From Galactobacter sp052108535 (GTDB taxonomy: Bacteria > Actinomycetota > Actinomycetes > Actinomycetales > Micrococcaceae), in NCBI GenBank assembly GCA_052108535.1, contig JBQDZM010000022.1:1-48865 (forward strand): a DNA stretch of 48,865 nucleotides, read 5' to 3'. Each line of letters starts with the position of its first letter. The stretch's first letter is position 1. The notes below the pieces were generated by a model, which worked only from the letters and a program-made list of their open reading frames with translations, was not told the origin of the DNA and searched no databases. The position numbers and the translations under genes were made by a program. Positions 8,612 through 16,835 of the stretch are shown piece by piece.

Positions 8612-8634
8612 GTGCCACGGCGTACGCTATGTGC

Positions 8635-8889
8635 ATGTCCATGAACGTTGCGGAAGTAGAACAGGCGCTTCTTGCACTCGATCAGCATGATCGTGCTGCC
8701 GTGATCCATCGCGGGCTGCAAAGCCTCGACGCCGAGGATGCGACCGTGGATCAGGGCGAGGTCGACACGGCTTGGCGCACCGAGCTTCGGCGGCGTATTG
8801 ACGACATCGAGAGCGGCAACGTTGAACTGCTCGATGCGGACGAGGTGCACGCGCAGATTCGTGCCGACCTCGCCGCAATGCGCAAGTGA
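8635..8889 (+). CDS. Addiction-module antitoxin, RelE/ParE-linked type
   Basis: 84 residues from the second of three clustered ATGs (8629, 8635, 8641); the exact start is uncertain. The sequence pattern (helical N-terminus EVEQALLALDQHDRAAVIHRGL, then DTAWRTELRRRIDDIESGNVE and the ending of the type DEVHAQIRADLA) is that of the small 'addiction module protein' antitoxin family that pairs with RelE/ParE toxins. It begins 24 bp after the MocR gene. The toxin gene that overlaps its stop is truncated, so this appears to be an orphan antitoxin. A fragment of a related copy lies at 5713-5780. Confidence 0.8.
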   Translation: MSMNVAEVEQALLALDQHDRAAVIHRGLQSLDAEDATVDQGEVDTAWRTELRRRIDDIESGNVELLDADEVHAQIRADLAAMRK

Positions 8890-9008
8890 CACTGACGCGC
8901 CGCATCCATCCTGAGGCAGCCGCCGAGCTGTCAGAATCAGCCGCGTGGTACGAGACCGAACGCGTCGCCTTCGACTCGGACTTCCTCGCTGAAGTCATCG
9001 AAGTCTGA
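8886..9008 (+). pseudogene. Truncated RelE/ParE toxin
   Basis: A GTG overlapping the antitoxin stop opens a 40-codon frame whose product begins TRRIHPEAAAELSESAAWYE, the typical first helix pair of ParE/RelE toxins. It stops at 9006-9008 after about half the normal length (usually 90-100 residues). The sequence after the stop does not resume a recognisable toxin C-terminus in any frame, so a deletion rather than a simple frameshift is likely. Confidence 0.7.
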
Positions 9009-9117
9009 TGGCATGGCGGCAGCCTGCACGTTCCAGACGCCTGGCCCTTCACCCCAGCCCGGCAAGAACACCACGGCCTGACGAGGAGGCTTAGTACTTT
9101 TCTCACACTGCCGAAGC

Positions 9118-9164
9118 GAATGGCCCTCGACCCGGGAGATTATCCGGGGTCAAGGGCCATTTCA
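9118..9164 (-). terminator. Terminator of tRNA-Leu
   Basis: Imperfect inverted repeat of about 15 bp (AATGGCCCTCGACCC against GGGGTCAAGGGCCATT, with one mismatch and a bulge) with a short AT-bearing loop. It starts 5 bp past the tRNA 3' end on the minus strand. Confidence 0.75.
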
Positions 9165-9168
9165 TTCG

Positions 9169-9252
<84 letters not shown>

Positions 9253-9560
9253 AGAGTGACTTCGATCCATCAGGACCGCAGTGATAACTAGCCTAGCGGA
9301 TGCCCTGCAGCAATGCATAATCGGGGATTCGTCGCCTTCGTCACACCCTGTTCGACACTCCCAGCCGGGCCTCCAAACCGGCCGCGACAGCCTCTGTCTG
9401 CACGGGTCCCTGCACCGCAGAAACCACGAATCTGCACCCGCACACCAGAATCAGGGCACGCTTTCAGCCGCTTTCGGTAGAGTCGGACCGGACCGGACCC
9501 CGCGACCGCGTGGTCAGGACGTCATGTCACGAACAGGTACGGCAGAAGGAAGGAGGCCCC
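9253..9560. other. Divergent promoter region, tRNA-Leu and fhaA operon
   Basis: 308 bp without a gene. It holds the tRNA-Leu promoter, a threefold CGGAC repeat near 9488-9500, and a strong ribosome site AGGAGG (9551-9556) for fhaA. The promoter of the kinase operon must lie here, but no single good -35/-10 pair stands out. Confidence 0.5.
9285..9313 (-). promoter_or_regulatory. Promoter of tRNA-Leu
   Basis: On the minus strand TTGCTG (9308-9313) and TAGTTA (9285-9290) are separated by 17 bp and end about 33 bp upstream of the tRNA 5' end, a good sigma-70-type match for this GC-rich DNA. Confidence 0.5.
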
Positions 9561-10355
9561 ATGGGACTCGTCAAGGGCCTCGAACGCGGCATCGAAAAGG
9601 TCGTCTCGCGCGCATTCCGCGGAGCAGCCAGCGATGGTGTGAAGCCAGTAGAAATCGCCAACCTCATCCGTAACTGCATGGACAACGAATCGTTCGCCCT
9701 CTCAGAGGGACGCACGGTAGCCCCCCACGCCTTCACTGTCCGGCTCGGCGACGACGACTTCGCGAAGGCCCGAGAGTGGGGTCTTCGCCTCGCCCAGGAA
9801 TTGGCCGACGTCGCGCTGGAGCATGCGGAGGCCCAGGACTACACGCTGCGCGACGCCATCACCGTGACCTTCCGTCACGACGCCGACCTGTCCCGCGGCC
9901 ACGTCGAGATCGACGCCTCGCTGGGCGGCCCCCAAGCCAAGCCCCGCCAACGCCCCGCGCGCCCCGCAGCAGAGGAGCCCTTCGAGGTTCCGGAGGGCGC
10001 CACAACGCGGGTGGCACCCCCGGAATCGACTCCTCCCATCGCCGAGCGTCGCCCCTTGGTCCCCGTCATCGAGGTGGAAGGGCGTCGCTACGCGATCAAC
10101 GCTCCGACCATTTCCATCGGGCGCTCCTCCGAGGCAGACATCCAGGTCGCCGATGCAGGCGTTTCACGTAAGCACATCGGCATTGCCCGCGAGGGAAGCA
10201 AGGTGCTCGTCCGAGATCTGGGCTCCACCAATGGAACCTGGTTGAACGGGACCAAGGTGAGTGGCGACGAAGTCCTGACCGACGGCTCCGTGATTTCCGC
10301 GGGCCACACCAAGGTGACGTTCCGTCTCCTGCGTGACACAGAACGGAACAAGTAA
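9561..10355 (+). CDS. fhaA: FHA-domain protein FhaA
   Basis: 264 residues from ATG at 9561, with AGGAGG at 9551-9556. Residues ~1-125 match the DUF3662 domain (opening MGLVKGLERGIEKVVSRAF), then a Pro/Ala/Glu-rich linker, then an FHA domain at ~180-260 with the phosphothreonine-binding elements SIGR, SRKH and STNGTWLNG. In mycobacteria FhaA links phosphorylated MviN to cell-wall synthesis and is read by PknB-type kinases. It is the first gene of the fhaA-fhaB-pstP-rodA-pbpA-pknA-pknB operon, with 4 bp to fhaB. Confidence 0.95.
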   Translation: MGLVKGLERGIEKVVSRAFRGAASDGVKPVEIANLIRNCMDNESFALSEGRTVAPHAFTVRLGDDDFAKAREWGLRLAQELADVALEHAEAQDYTLRDAITVTFRHDADLSRGHVEIDASLGGPQAKPRQRPARPAAEEPFEVPEGATTRVAPPESTPPIAERRPLVPVIEVEGRRYAINAPTISIGRSSEADIQVADAGVSRKHIGIAREGSKVLVRDLGSTNGTWLNGTKVSGDEVLTDGSVISAGHTKVTFRLLRDTERNK

Positions 10356-10359
10356 ACAC

Positions 10360-10836
10360 ATGGCACCACTCGTCGTCACACTCCTCCGATTCGGGTTCCT
10401 GGCCCTGATCTGGATCATGATCCTGATCGTGATCATGGCCCTGCGCCGTGACCTTGCCGTGGGCCAGCGCACCCGGGTCGCCACGGCAGGAGCAGCTCCC
10501 GCGCAGCCCAACGTCCCGCCGACCTCCACCGAACCGGAGCGAGTGATCCCACACCGGCTCGTGGTCTTGGAGGGTTCTCGGGTCGGCACGGAGCTACCGC
10601 TGGCCGCCAGCCCGCTGCTTCTGGGCCGAGCGCAGGAGGCCACCTTAGTGTTGGACGACGACTATTCCTCGGGCCGTCATGCCCGTTTGTTCCCGCAAGG
10701 TAGCCGCTGGTTCCTCGAGGACCTCGGTTCCACCAATGGAACATTCATCGACGAGAACCAGCTCACCCGCGCCCAGCCTGTGGAGCCCGGCCAGCGCATC
10801 CGGATCGGGAAGACCGTGATGGAGCTGAGGCCCTGA
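10360..10836 (+). CDS. fhaB: FHA-domain protein FhaB (FipA-like)
   Basis: 158 residues from ATG at 10360, 4 bp after fhaA. The N-terminus is a single membrane helix (residues ~4-27) followed by basic RRDLAVGQR, then a linker and a C-terminal FHA domain (~65-155) with LLGR, SGRHARL and STNGTFIDE. It acts at the membrane as a phosphothreonine reader in division and cell-wall control. The gap to pstP is 2 bp, so translation is probably coupled. Confidence 0.95.
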   Translation: MAPLVVTLLRFGFLALIWIMILIVIMALRRDLAVGQRTRVATAGAAPAQPNVPPTSTEPERVIPHRLVVLEGSRVGTELPLAASPLLLGRAQEATLVLDDDYSSGRHARLFPQGSRWFLEDLGSTNGTFIDENQLTRAQPVEPGQRIRIGKTVMELRP

Positions 10837-10838
10837 GT

Positions 10839-12248
10839 ATGTCCCTTTACCTGGACTTCGCGGCCGCCTCTGACGTGGGCAAGGTTCGCAAGAAGAATGA
10901 TGATTCCGGCTATGCGGGCCGCTACTTCGCTGTCGTGGCCGACGGCATGGGCGGGCATGTGGGCGGCGACGTCGCCTCCGCCTCCACCGTGTTGGATCTT
11001 GTGCACCTGGACAGCACGCAATTGGAGAATCCGGACACCGTCCTGGCGGACGAGATCCAGTCGGCGAACATCATCCTCAACGAACTCGTCGATCAGAACC
11101 CCAAACTCTCCGGCATGGGAACCACGGTCACTGCACTGCTGCTGACCGGAGATCGTTTCCGCTACGCGCATATCGGTGATTCGCGTGCCTACCGGTTGAA
11201 GAATGACACCTGGGAACAGGTCAGTCAGGACCACACCTTTGTGCAGAAATTGCTGCAGGAGGGACGGATCACCGAGGATGAGGCCAAGGTCCATCCTCAC
11301 CGCAACGTGATCATGCGGGTCCTGGGCGACTCGGACGCTTCTCCGGAACTGGATCTCCACGAGTACTCTGTCGAGCCCGGCGAAGTGTGGATGCTGTGTT
11401 CCGACGGCATCAACGCCGTGGTGCCAGAGGAGGAAACCGAGCAGATCGTGCGCACCGCACCGTCGGTGCGAGAGGCCGCTGACCGTCTTGTGGCGCGCAC
11501 ATTGGAGCTTGGAAGTCCCGACAACGTCACGGCCGTGGTGGTCCAGGTGATGGACTCCGAATCCGAACCCCCTGCCTCTCACTGGCCCAACGCTGGCGAT
11601 GATCCCTCACCCGACACTGCCCAGCTGAAGGTCGCAGCTGACGGCGACCTCGAGGCCACCCAGGCCCTCCTGCGTCACGACATGGCCGCACGCCCCCACG
11701 AGCTCGTGGGAGCAGCCCTCCTTGCCACCGAATCCGGCCAGATCCCCCTAGTGACTCAGGGAACCGGGGAACGTCGCGCAGCGGCCATGCTCAATCACAA
11801 GGCTGCACTCTTGGAGGCCAAGGCCCTTCGCGCCCAACGCGACGCGGAGCGCGGAGGCAAACGACGCCATCGCTGGTTCATGCCTGCCATCCTCGCGGTC
11901 TGTGTCGCCCTGCTGGCCTCCGTGGTCTGGCTCGGCTACTCATGGACCCAAACCAGGTACTACGTTGGCGTCGACAACGGGAAGGTCGCCCTGTTCCAGG
12001 GCGTCTCCCAGAACCTCGGCCCCATCAAACTCTCCCACGTGGACACCAAGACCAAGGTGCCGTTGGACGTCCTTCCCGCCTACACGCAGCAGAACCTGGA
12101 AAACGGGATTGCCGGCACCTCCCGCCAGGAAGCCCTGACCACGCTTGCCCAGGTCATGGTGACGGCCAAGAGCCAGTGCGAAGTCGTTGCCGACGATGAG
12201 GACGACGAGAAGCAACCGGCCTACTGCACCGAGGTGGTTCCCAAATGA
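10839..12248 (+). CDS. pstP: PP2C-type Ser/Thr phosphatase PstP
   Basis: 469 residues. The cytoplasmic PP2C domain (residues ~1-240) shows the metal and catalytic motifs KNDDSG, VADGMGGHVGG, GMGTTVTALL, HIGDSRAYRL, CSDGINAVVP and SPDNVTAVVV. A second cytoplasmic stretch, one membrane helix at ~347-367 and a ~100-residue extracellular tail with two cysteines follow. It dephosphorylates PknA/PknB and their substrates. The stop overlaps the rodA start by 4 bp. Confidence 0.96.
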   Translation: MSLYLDFAAASDVGKVRKKNDDSGYAGRYFAVVADGMGGHVGGDVASASTVLDLVHLDSTQLENPDTVLADEIQSANIILNELVDQNPKLSGMGTTVTALLLTGDRFRYAHIGDSRAYRLKNDTWEQVSQDHTFVQKLLQEGRITEDEAKVHPHRNVIMRVLGDSDASPELDLHEYSVEPGEVWMLCSDGINAVVPEEETEQIVRTAPSVREAADRLVARTLELGSPDNVTAVVVQVMDSESEPPASHWPNAGDDPSPDTAQLKVAADGDLEATQALLRHDMAARPHELVGAALLATESGQIPLVTQGTGERRAAAMLNHKAALLEAKALRAQRDAERGGKRRHRWFMPAILAVCVALLASVVWLGYSWTQTRYYVGVDNGKVALFQGVSQNLGPIKLSHVDTKTKVPLDVLPAYTQQNLENGIAGTSRQEALTTLAQVMVTAKSQCEVVADDEDDEKQPAYCTEVVPK

Positions 12249-13723
12249 CCGTCTCCGATACAGGGCGTCCCCCTAAACAGCGCACCCGCCGCAACCTGGA
12301 ACTGTTCCTTCTGGTGCCTTCCTTGGCCGTGGTGGCGCTGGCCGACTTCCTGGTCTCCGTCTCCCCCGTGGGTTCCTCAGTCGAGGATCGATCCTGGATC
12401 ACCCATGTGGCCGTCATGGGTGCCTTGGCACTCGGGATGAATATCTCCCTGCGGATCTGGGCCAAATATGCCGATCCGTTCATCCTTCCGATCGTAGTTG
12501 CCATCAACGGCATAGGTCTCGCCATGATCCACCGGCTGGAACTCGGAGGTGAGCGCACCAGCGCAACCTCCCAGCTTCTATATACGGGCCTCGGCATGGC
12601 ATGTGCCGTAATCCTGCTCTGGACCATCCGCGATCACCGCATCCTGCGCCCCTTCACCTACATCTGGCTCGGCGTCTCCGCCGTGCTGCTGGTGCTGCCA
12701 CTGGTTCCCGGACTGGGCGTCGTCATCAACGGCGCCAAGATCTGGATCCGCATCGGGTCTTTCGGCATCCAGCCCGGAGAATTCGCCAAGATCACCTTGG
12801 CGCTGTTCTTCGCCTCCTATCTGGGCTCCAAGCGAGACCTCATCCTGCTAGCTGGCAAAAAGATCGGCCCCATCCAGCTCCCCCGCCTGCGGGATATGGC
12901 TCCGATGCTGGTCGCCTGGTTGGCCGCGCTCGGCGTGCTGGTCTTCCAGAAGGACCTCGGCAGCGCCATCCTCTTCTTTGGCCTGTTCATGGTCATGATC
13001 TATGTGGCCACCGGTCGCATCTCCTGGATCGCCATCGGCATGGCCTTCATCGCCGCAGGTGGTGTCCTCGCGATGATGTTCATGTCTCACGTCCAAGCAC
13101 GAGTCAACGTCTGGTTGAACGTCTTTGACCCGGAGATCTACACCCGCCAGTACGGCGGTTCGTATCAGATCGCGGAGGGCCTCTTCGCCCTCTCTAACGG
13201 CGGCATCTTCGGTACCGGCATCGGCGAAGGACGCCCGGACAAGATCCCGCTGTCCTTTTCCGACATGATCTATGCCGCTCTGGGCGAGGAACTGGGCCTG
13301 GTCGGCATGGCGGCCATCGTCATGCTCTACCTGCTGCTGATCAGTCGCGGCCTGCGTGCCGCCCTGGGTGCCAGGGACGGCTTCGGCAAACTCCTGGCCG
13401 TGGGTCTGACTGCGACCCTGTGCCTCCAGTTCTTCGTCGTCACCGCCGGTGTCCTGCGCGTCATGCCGCTGACCGGCCTCACCACGCCCTTCCTCTCCGC
13501 CGGAGGCTCCTCCCTATTGGCCAACTGGATCCTTGTTGCGCTCCTGCTGCTGATTTCCCATAACGCCAGACGTCCCGCCACGAGCGGTTCTGCGCTGTCC
13601 AGCGAGGATCAGGGTGCCATCGAAAAACGCCTGAAGGTGCAGGAGGCCTCCGCCCTGGACGCCACTCCTGAGCAGACCTTGCCGAGCCCGACTTCGCCCG
13701 AACCTAAGGGAGGTGCAGCATGA
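12245..13723 (+). CDS. rodA: SEDS glycosyltransferase, FtsW/RodA type
   Basis: 492 residues with about ten membrane segments. SEDS signatures are present: GAKIWIRIGSFGIQPGEFAKI, the QKDLGSAILFFGLF block, and PLTGLTTPFLSAGGSSL near the end. It polymerises lipid II into glycan strands together with the class B PBP encoded next. The C-terminal ~50 residues are a soluble Pro/Ser/Glu-rich tail. Position in the kinase operon supports RodA rather than FtsW. It overlaps both neighbours by 4 bp. Confidence 0.94.
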   Translation: MTVSDTGRPPKQRTRRNLELFLLVPSLAVVALADFLVSVSPVGSSVEDRSWITHVAVMGALALGMNISLRIWAKYADPFILPIVVAINGIGLAMIHRLELGGERTSATSQLLYTGLGMACAVILLWTIRDHRILRPFTYIWLGVSAVLLVLPLVPGLGVVINGAKIWIRIGSFGIQPGEFAKITLALFFASYLGSKRDLILLAGKKIGPIQLPRLRDMAPMLVAWLAALGVLVFQKDLGSAILFFGLFMVMIYVATGRISWIAIGMAFIAAGGVLAMMFMSHVQARVNVWLNVFDPEIYTRQYGGSYQIAEGLFALSNGGIFGTGIGEGRPDKIPLSFSDMIYAALGEELGLVGMAAIVMLYLLLISRGLRAALGARDGFGKLLAVGLTATLCLQFFVVTAGVLRVMPLTGLTTPFLSAGGSSLLANWILVALLLLISHNARRPATSGSALSSEDQGAIEKRLKVQEASALDATPEQTLPSPTSPEPKGGAA

Positions 13724-15183
13724 ACCAGGCCGTCAGACGTGTGTGGGTCGCTTTGGTTGCCCTCATGGTGATCGTGTTGGGCGCAACGACCTACATCCAG
13801 TTCTTCGCAGCAGATGCGCTGAACAACAACGCCCTGAACAACCGCAAGTTGATCGCCAACTACGGGAAACCTCGTGGCGCCATCCTGGTGGACGGGAAGC
13901 CCATCGCGGAGAGCGTGAAGAACTCGGATGGCTCGCAGTTCGACTACCGCCGGGTCTACCACGACACCGACCTGTATTCCGGGCTGACCGGCTACTACAG
14001 CTTCGCTTCCGGGGCCACCCAGTTGGAGTCCTCCCAGGAAACCACCTTGGCCGGCACCAGCGACTTGCAGTTCTTTGACCGCCTGGTCAACCTGTTCACG
14101 GGTTCGTCTGATCAGGGGGCCAACGTCACCCTGACCATCGATCCCAAGATCCAGCGGGCCGCTTACGATGCGTTGCCAGACAACTTCATGGGATCCGTGG
14201 TCGTGACCCAGCCCAAGACCGGCAAGATCCTGGCCATGGTCTCCAAACCGAGCTATGACACCAATCTGATGGCCGTGCAGTCGAGTGCACAGTTGGAGCA
14301 GAACAAGGCCGGACTCTCGCAGCGGGAGAACCTGGCACTCAACTGGAATCCTGCGGTGTATACCCGTGTCTCCCCCGGCTCCAGCTTCAAGCTGTTGGAT
14401 CTGGTGGCCGGCCTGGAGACCGGAGATTTCAAGGTGGACGGCGAGTACGACAACTCCCCCAACTGGACTCCCCCGGGCACCGACAAGAAGCTTGCCAACT
14501 TTGACCACGGCAGCTGCGCCAGCCGGCCGGAGAAGGCCCCGCTGAAGTTCATCGTGGCGCAGTCCTGCAACACTCCCTTTGCCCAGACCGTCCAGAAGAT
14601 CGGTCAGGACAAGATGACAGAGGTCACCGAACGCTTCGGATTCAATTCCAAGCCGAAGGACCTGGGACTGGCTCCGACCTCGAAGTCCGTGTGGCCGGAA
14701 GAGAAGATGAGCCCAGCCGGGCTCGCCTACTCCTCGCTCGGACAGCAAGACGTGCAGGCCACCGCCTTGCAGATGAACATGGTCGCCATGGGCATCGCCA
14801 ACGACGGAGTGCTGATGAAGCCACAATTGATCCAAGAGGTCACCAACCCGAATCTGCAGGTGTTGGATTCCTTCAAGGCGGAGAAGTACGGCGATGTGAC
14901 CAGCAAGAAGGTGGCCAACGACGTCACGGAGTTGATGAAGCAGCCGCCCCTGAGCGGTACGGCCATGCAGGCCCAAGTTCCGGGTATTGAGCTTGCCGCG
15001 AAGACCGGCACCGCTCAGATTGGCGATACGGGACGGGTTCACGCCTGGATCACCGGGTTCGCTCCGGCGGACGACCCGGAAGTTGCCATCACGGTGAATG
15101 TCCAGAACATCACCTACGAACAGAGCCAAGGGCTCACCAGCACGATCATGAACAAGGTGGAAAGGGCGGTGTTCGACAAGTGA
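13720..15183 (+). CDS. pbpA: Class B penicillin-binding protein PbpA
   Basis: 487 residues. An N-terminal membrane anchor (residues ~7-25) precedes the dimerisation region and a transpeptidase domain with SxxK as S221-SF-K224, SxN as S282-C-N284 and KTG at 428-430. It cross-links peptidoglycan made by the adjacent SEDS protein. Size and motif spacing are normal for actinobacterial PbpA. Its stop overlaps the GTG start of pknA. Confidence 0.96.
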   Translation: MNQAVRRVWVALVALMVIVLGATTYIQFFAADALNNNALNNRKLIANYGKPRGAILVDGKPIAESVKNSDGSQFDYRRVYHDTDLYSGLTGYYSFASGATQLESSQETTLAGTSDLQFFDRLVNLFTGSSDQGANVTLTIDPKIQRAAYDALPDNFMGSVVVTQPKTGKILAMVSKPSYDTNLMAVQSSAQLEQNKAGLSQRENLALNWNPAVYTRVSPGSSFKLLDLVAGLETGDFKVDGEYDNSPNWTPPGTDKKLANFDHGSCASRPEKAPLKFIVAQSCNTPFAQTVQKIGQDKMTEVTERFGFNSKPKDLGLAPTSKSVWPEEKMSPAGLAYSSLGQQDVQATALQMNMVAMGIANDGVLMKPQLIQEVTNPNLQVLDSFKAEKYGDVTSKKVANDVTELMKQPPLSGTAMQAQVPGIELAAKTGTAQIGDTGRVHAWITGFAPADDPEVAITVNVQNITYEQSQGLTSTIMNKVERAVFDK

Positions 15184-16808
15184 GGCCCACGAGCGGAACC
15201 ACACTGGGTGGTCGTTACCAGCTGACAGACCGGATCGCCATCGGTGGCATGGGCGAGGTCTGGAAGGCCCTTGACAACGTCCTGGGGCGGATCGTCGCCA
15301 TCAAGATCCTCAAAGAGGAATACATGGGAGACCCTGGATTCCTCCAGCGTTTCCGTGGCGAGGCACGCCACACCGCCTTGCTCAACAACGACGGCATCGC
15401 CAACGTTTTCGACTACGGCGAGGCGGACGGTAGCGCCTACCTCGTCATGGAACTCGTTCCGGGCGAACCGCTGTCCACGATCATCGAACGTGAGCGCGTC
15501 CTGACGCCCGACTTCACGCTGTCCGTGATTGCCCAGACCGCGCGTGCCCTTTCCGCCGCTCACGCACGCGGGCTGGTTCACCGCGACGTGAAGCCCGGAA
15601 ACCTCTTGATCATGCCTTCAGGCAAGGTCAAGATCACCGACTTCGGCATTGCCCGGCTCGCGGATCAGGTTCCCTTGACCGCGACCGGACAGGTCATGGG
15701 CACGGCACAGTACCTGGCCCCTGAGCAGGCCACCGGGCAGACCGCCACCGGCCAGTCCGACCTCTATTCGCTGGGCGTCATCGGCTACGAATGCCTGGCC
15801 GGCCGCCGTCCGTTCTCCGGTGAGTCCCAGATCGCCATCGCCCTGGCGCAGGTAAATGACCGACCACCGGCACTTCCTGACACCATCGACGTGCCGATCC
15901 GTGCGCTGATCTTCGCTTTGCTCTCCAAGAGTCCTGAGGACCGACCGGCGGATGCCTCGAAGCTGGCCTTCGCAGCCGACGCCCTGCGGGCCGGCCGTGT
16001 GCAGGATGCCGTTGATGCCGTTCCGGGTATGAAGGCCTTCCTGGGGCCGGACATGGACGCGACGCAAACCATGACCTCCGTTCAAACGCCTGCCACGCAG
16101 GCCACGAACGCCATCTCCGCGCAGTCCGCCCCGAGAACGTCTGCCATGCCCGCGGTGCACGACTCCACGTTGTCTGCAACCGCGCGACCCAATGATGACG
16201 GCGGAGCCGTGCCACCGAACCCGGACGACCCGGCAGGGGAAGACTCCGGAGGCAAGAAGAAGTGGTGGATCTGGCTGATCGTGGCCCTCGTCGCTGCAGG
16301 TCTCATCGCCGCAGCCGCCGTCATGATCTCCAAGTGGGTCGGTGGAGACGACGATCCGACCACCTCCGCTCCGGCGTCCACCTCCTCCGAACCCGCCTCG
16401 GAATCCCCCACCGAGGATGAGGACACCACGATCTATCTGGATTCCAGCGAGGTGGAGGGACTCGACTACCGACAGGCCCAGCAGATCCTGGCCAGTAAGG
16501 GTTTCACCAACGTGGGCCTCTCCACGGAGACCACCTCATCGGTCTCCGCTGGAGTGGTGATCTCCGTGTCCCCTGCCGATCAGGATCTTGATCCGACCAA
16601 CCGGATCACGCTGACCTACGCGGTGGCACCCGTGGAGACCCCGACCGTGGAACCGGAGCCCCAGACCACGGAGCCTGAGCCCGAGACCACGGAGCCGACC
16701 AGGGTGGACCCCTCCACCCCTCCAGGGGATCAGACAACTGAACCCGAGGAACCTCAAACAGACGTCGGCCCCCAGGACGAGGGGCCAGCTGACGGTGACG
16801 AGAACTAA
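15180..16808 (+). CDS. pknA: Ser/Thr protein kinase PknA with extracellular PASTA-like domain
   Basis: 542 residues from GTG at 15180, overlapping the pbpA stop. The kinase domain (1-270) has GGMGEVW, Lys42, HRD with Asp136, DFG at 154-156 and an activation segment TATGQVMGTAQY. After a Thr/Ala-rich juxtamembrane region comes one membrane helix (~362-385). Outside, residues ~420-485 resemble a single PASTA repeat (EVEGLDYRQAQQILASKGF), then a Pro/Glu/Thr tail. Mycobacterial PknA has no PASTA repeat, so this ectodomain is of interest. It phosphorylates cell-division and cell-wall proteins. Confidence 0.94.
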   Translation: MRPTSGTTLGGRYQLTDRIAIGGMGEVWKALDNVLGRIVAIKILKEEYMGDPGFLQRFRGEARHTALLNNDGIANVFDYGEADGSAYLVMELVPGEPLSTIIERERVLTPDFTLSVIAQTARALSAAHARGLVHRDVKPGNLLIMPSGKVKITDFGIARLADQVPLTATGQVMGTAQYLAPEQATGQTATGQSDLYSLGVIGYECLAGRRPFSGESQIAIALAQVNDRPPALPDTIDVPIRALIFALLSKSPEDRPADASKLAFAADALRAGRVQDAVDAVPGMKAFLGPDMDATQTMTSVQTPATQATNAISAQSAPRTSAMPAVHDSTLSATARPNDDGGAVPPNPDDPAGEDSGGKKKWWIWLIVALVAAGLIAAAAVMISKWVGGDDDPTTSAPASTSSEPASESPTEDEDTTIYLDSSEVEGLDYRQAQQILASKGFTNVGLSTETTSSVSAGVVISVSPADQDLDPTNRITLTYAVAPVETPTVEPEPQTTEPEPETTEPTRVDPSTPPGDQTTEPEEPQTDVGPQDEGPADGDEN

Positions 16809-16835
16809 TCCAACAAGACCAGAAGGAGGTGCCCC

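Noticed and set aside
13609..15204. 531-codon frame opposite pbpA
   Set aside because: Antisense shadow of pbpA, no conserved motifs.
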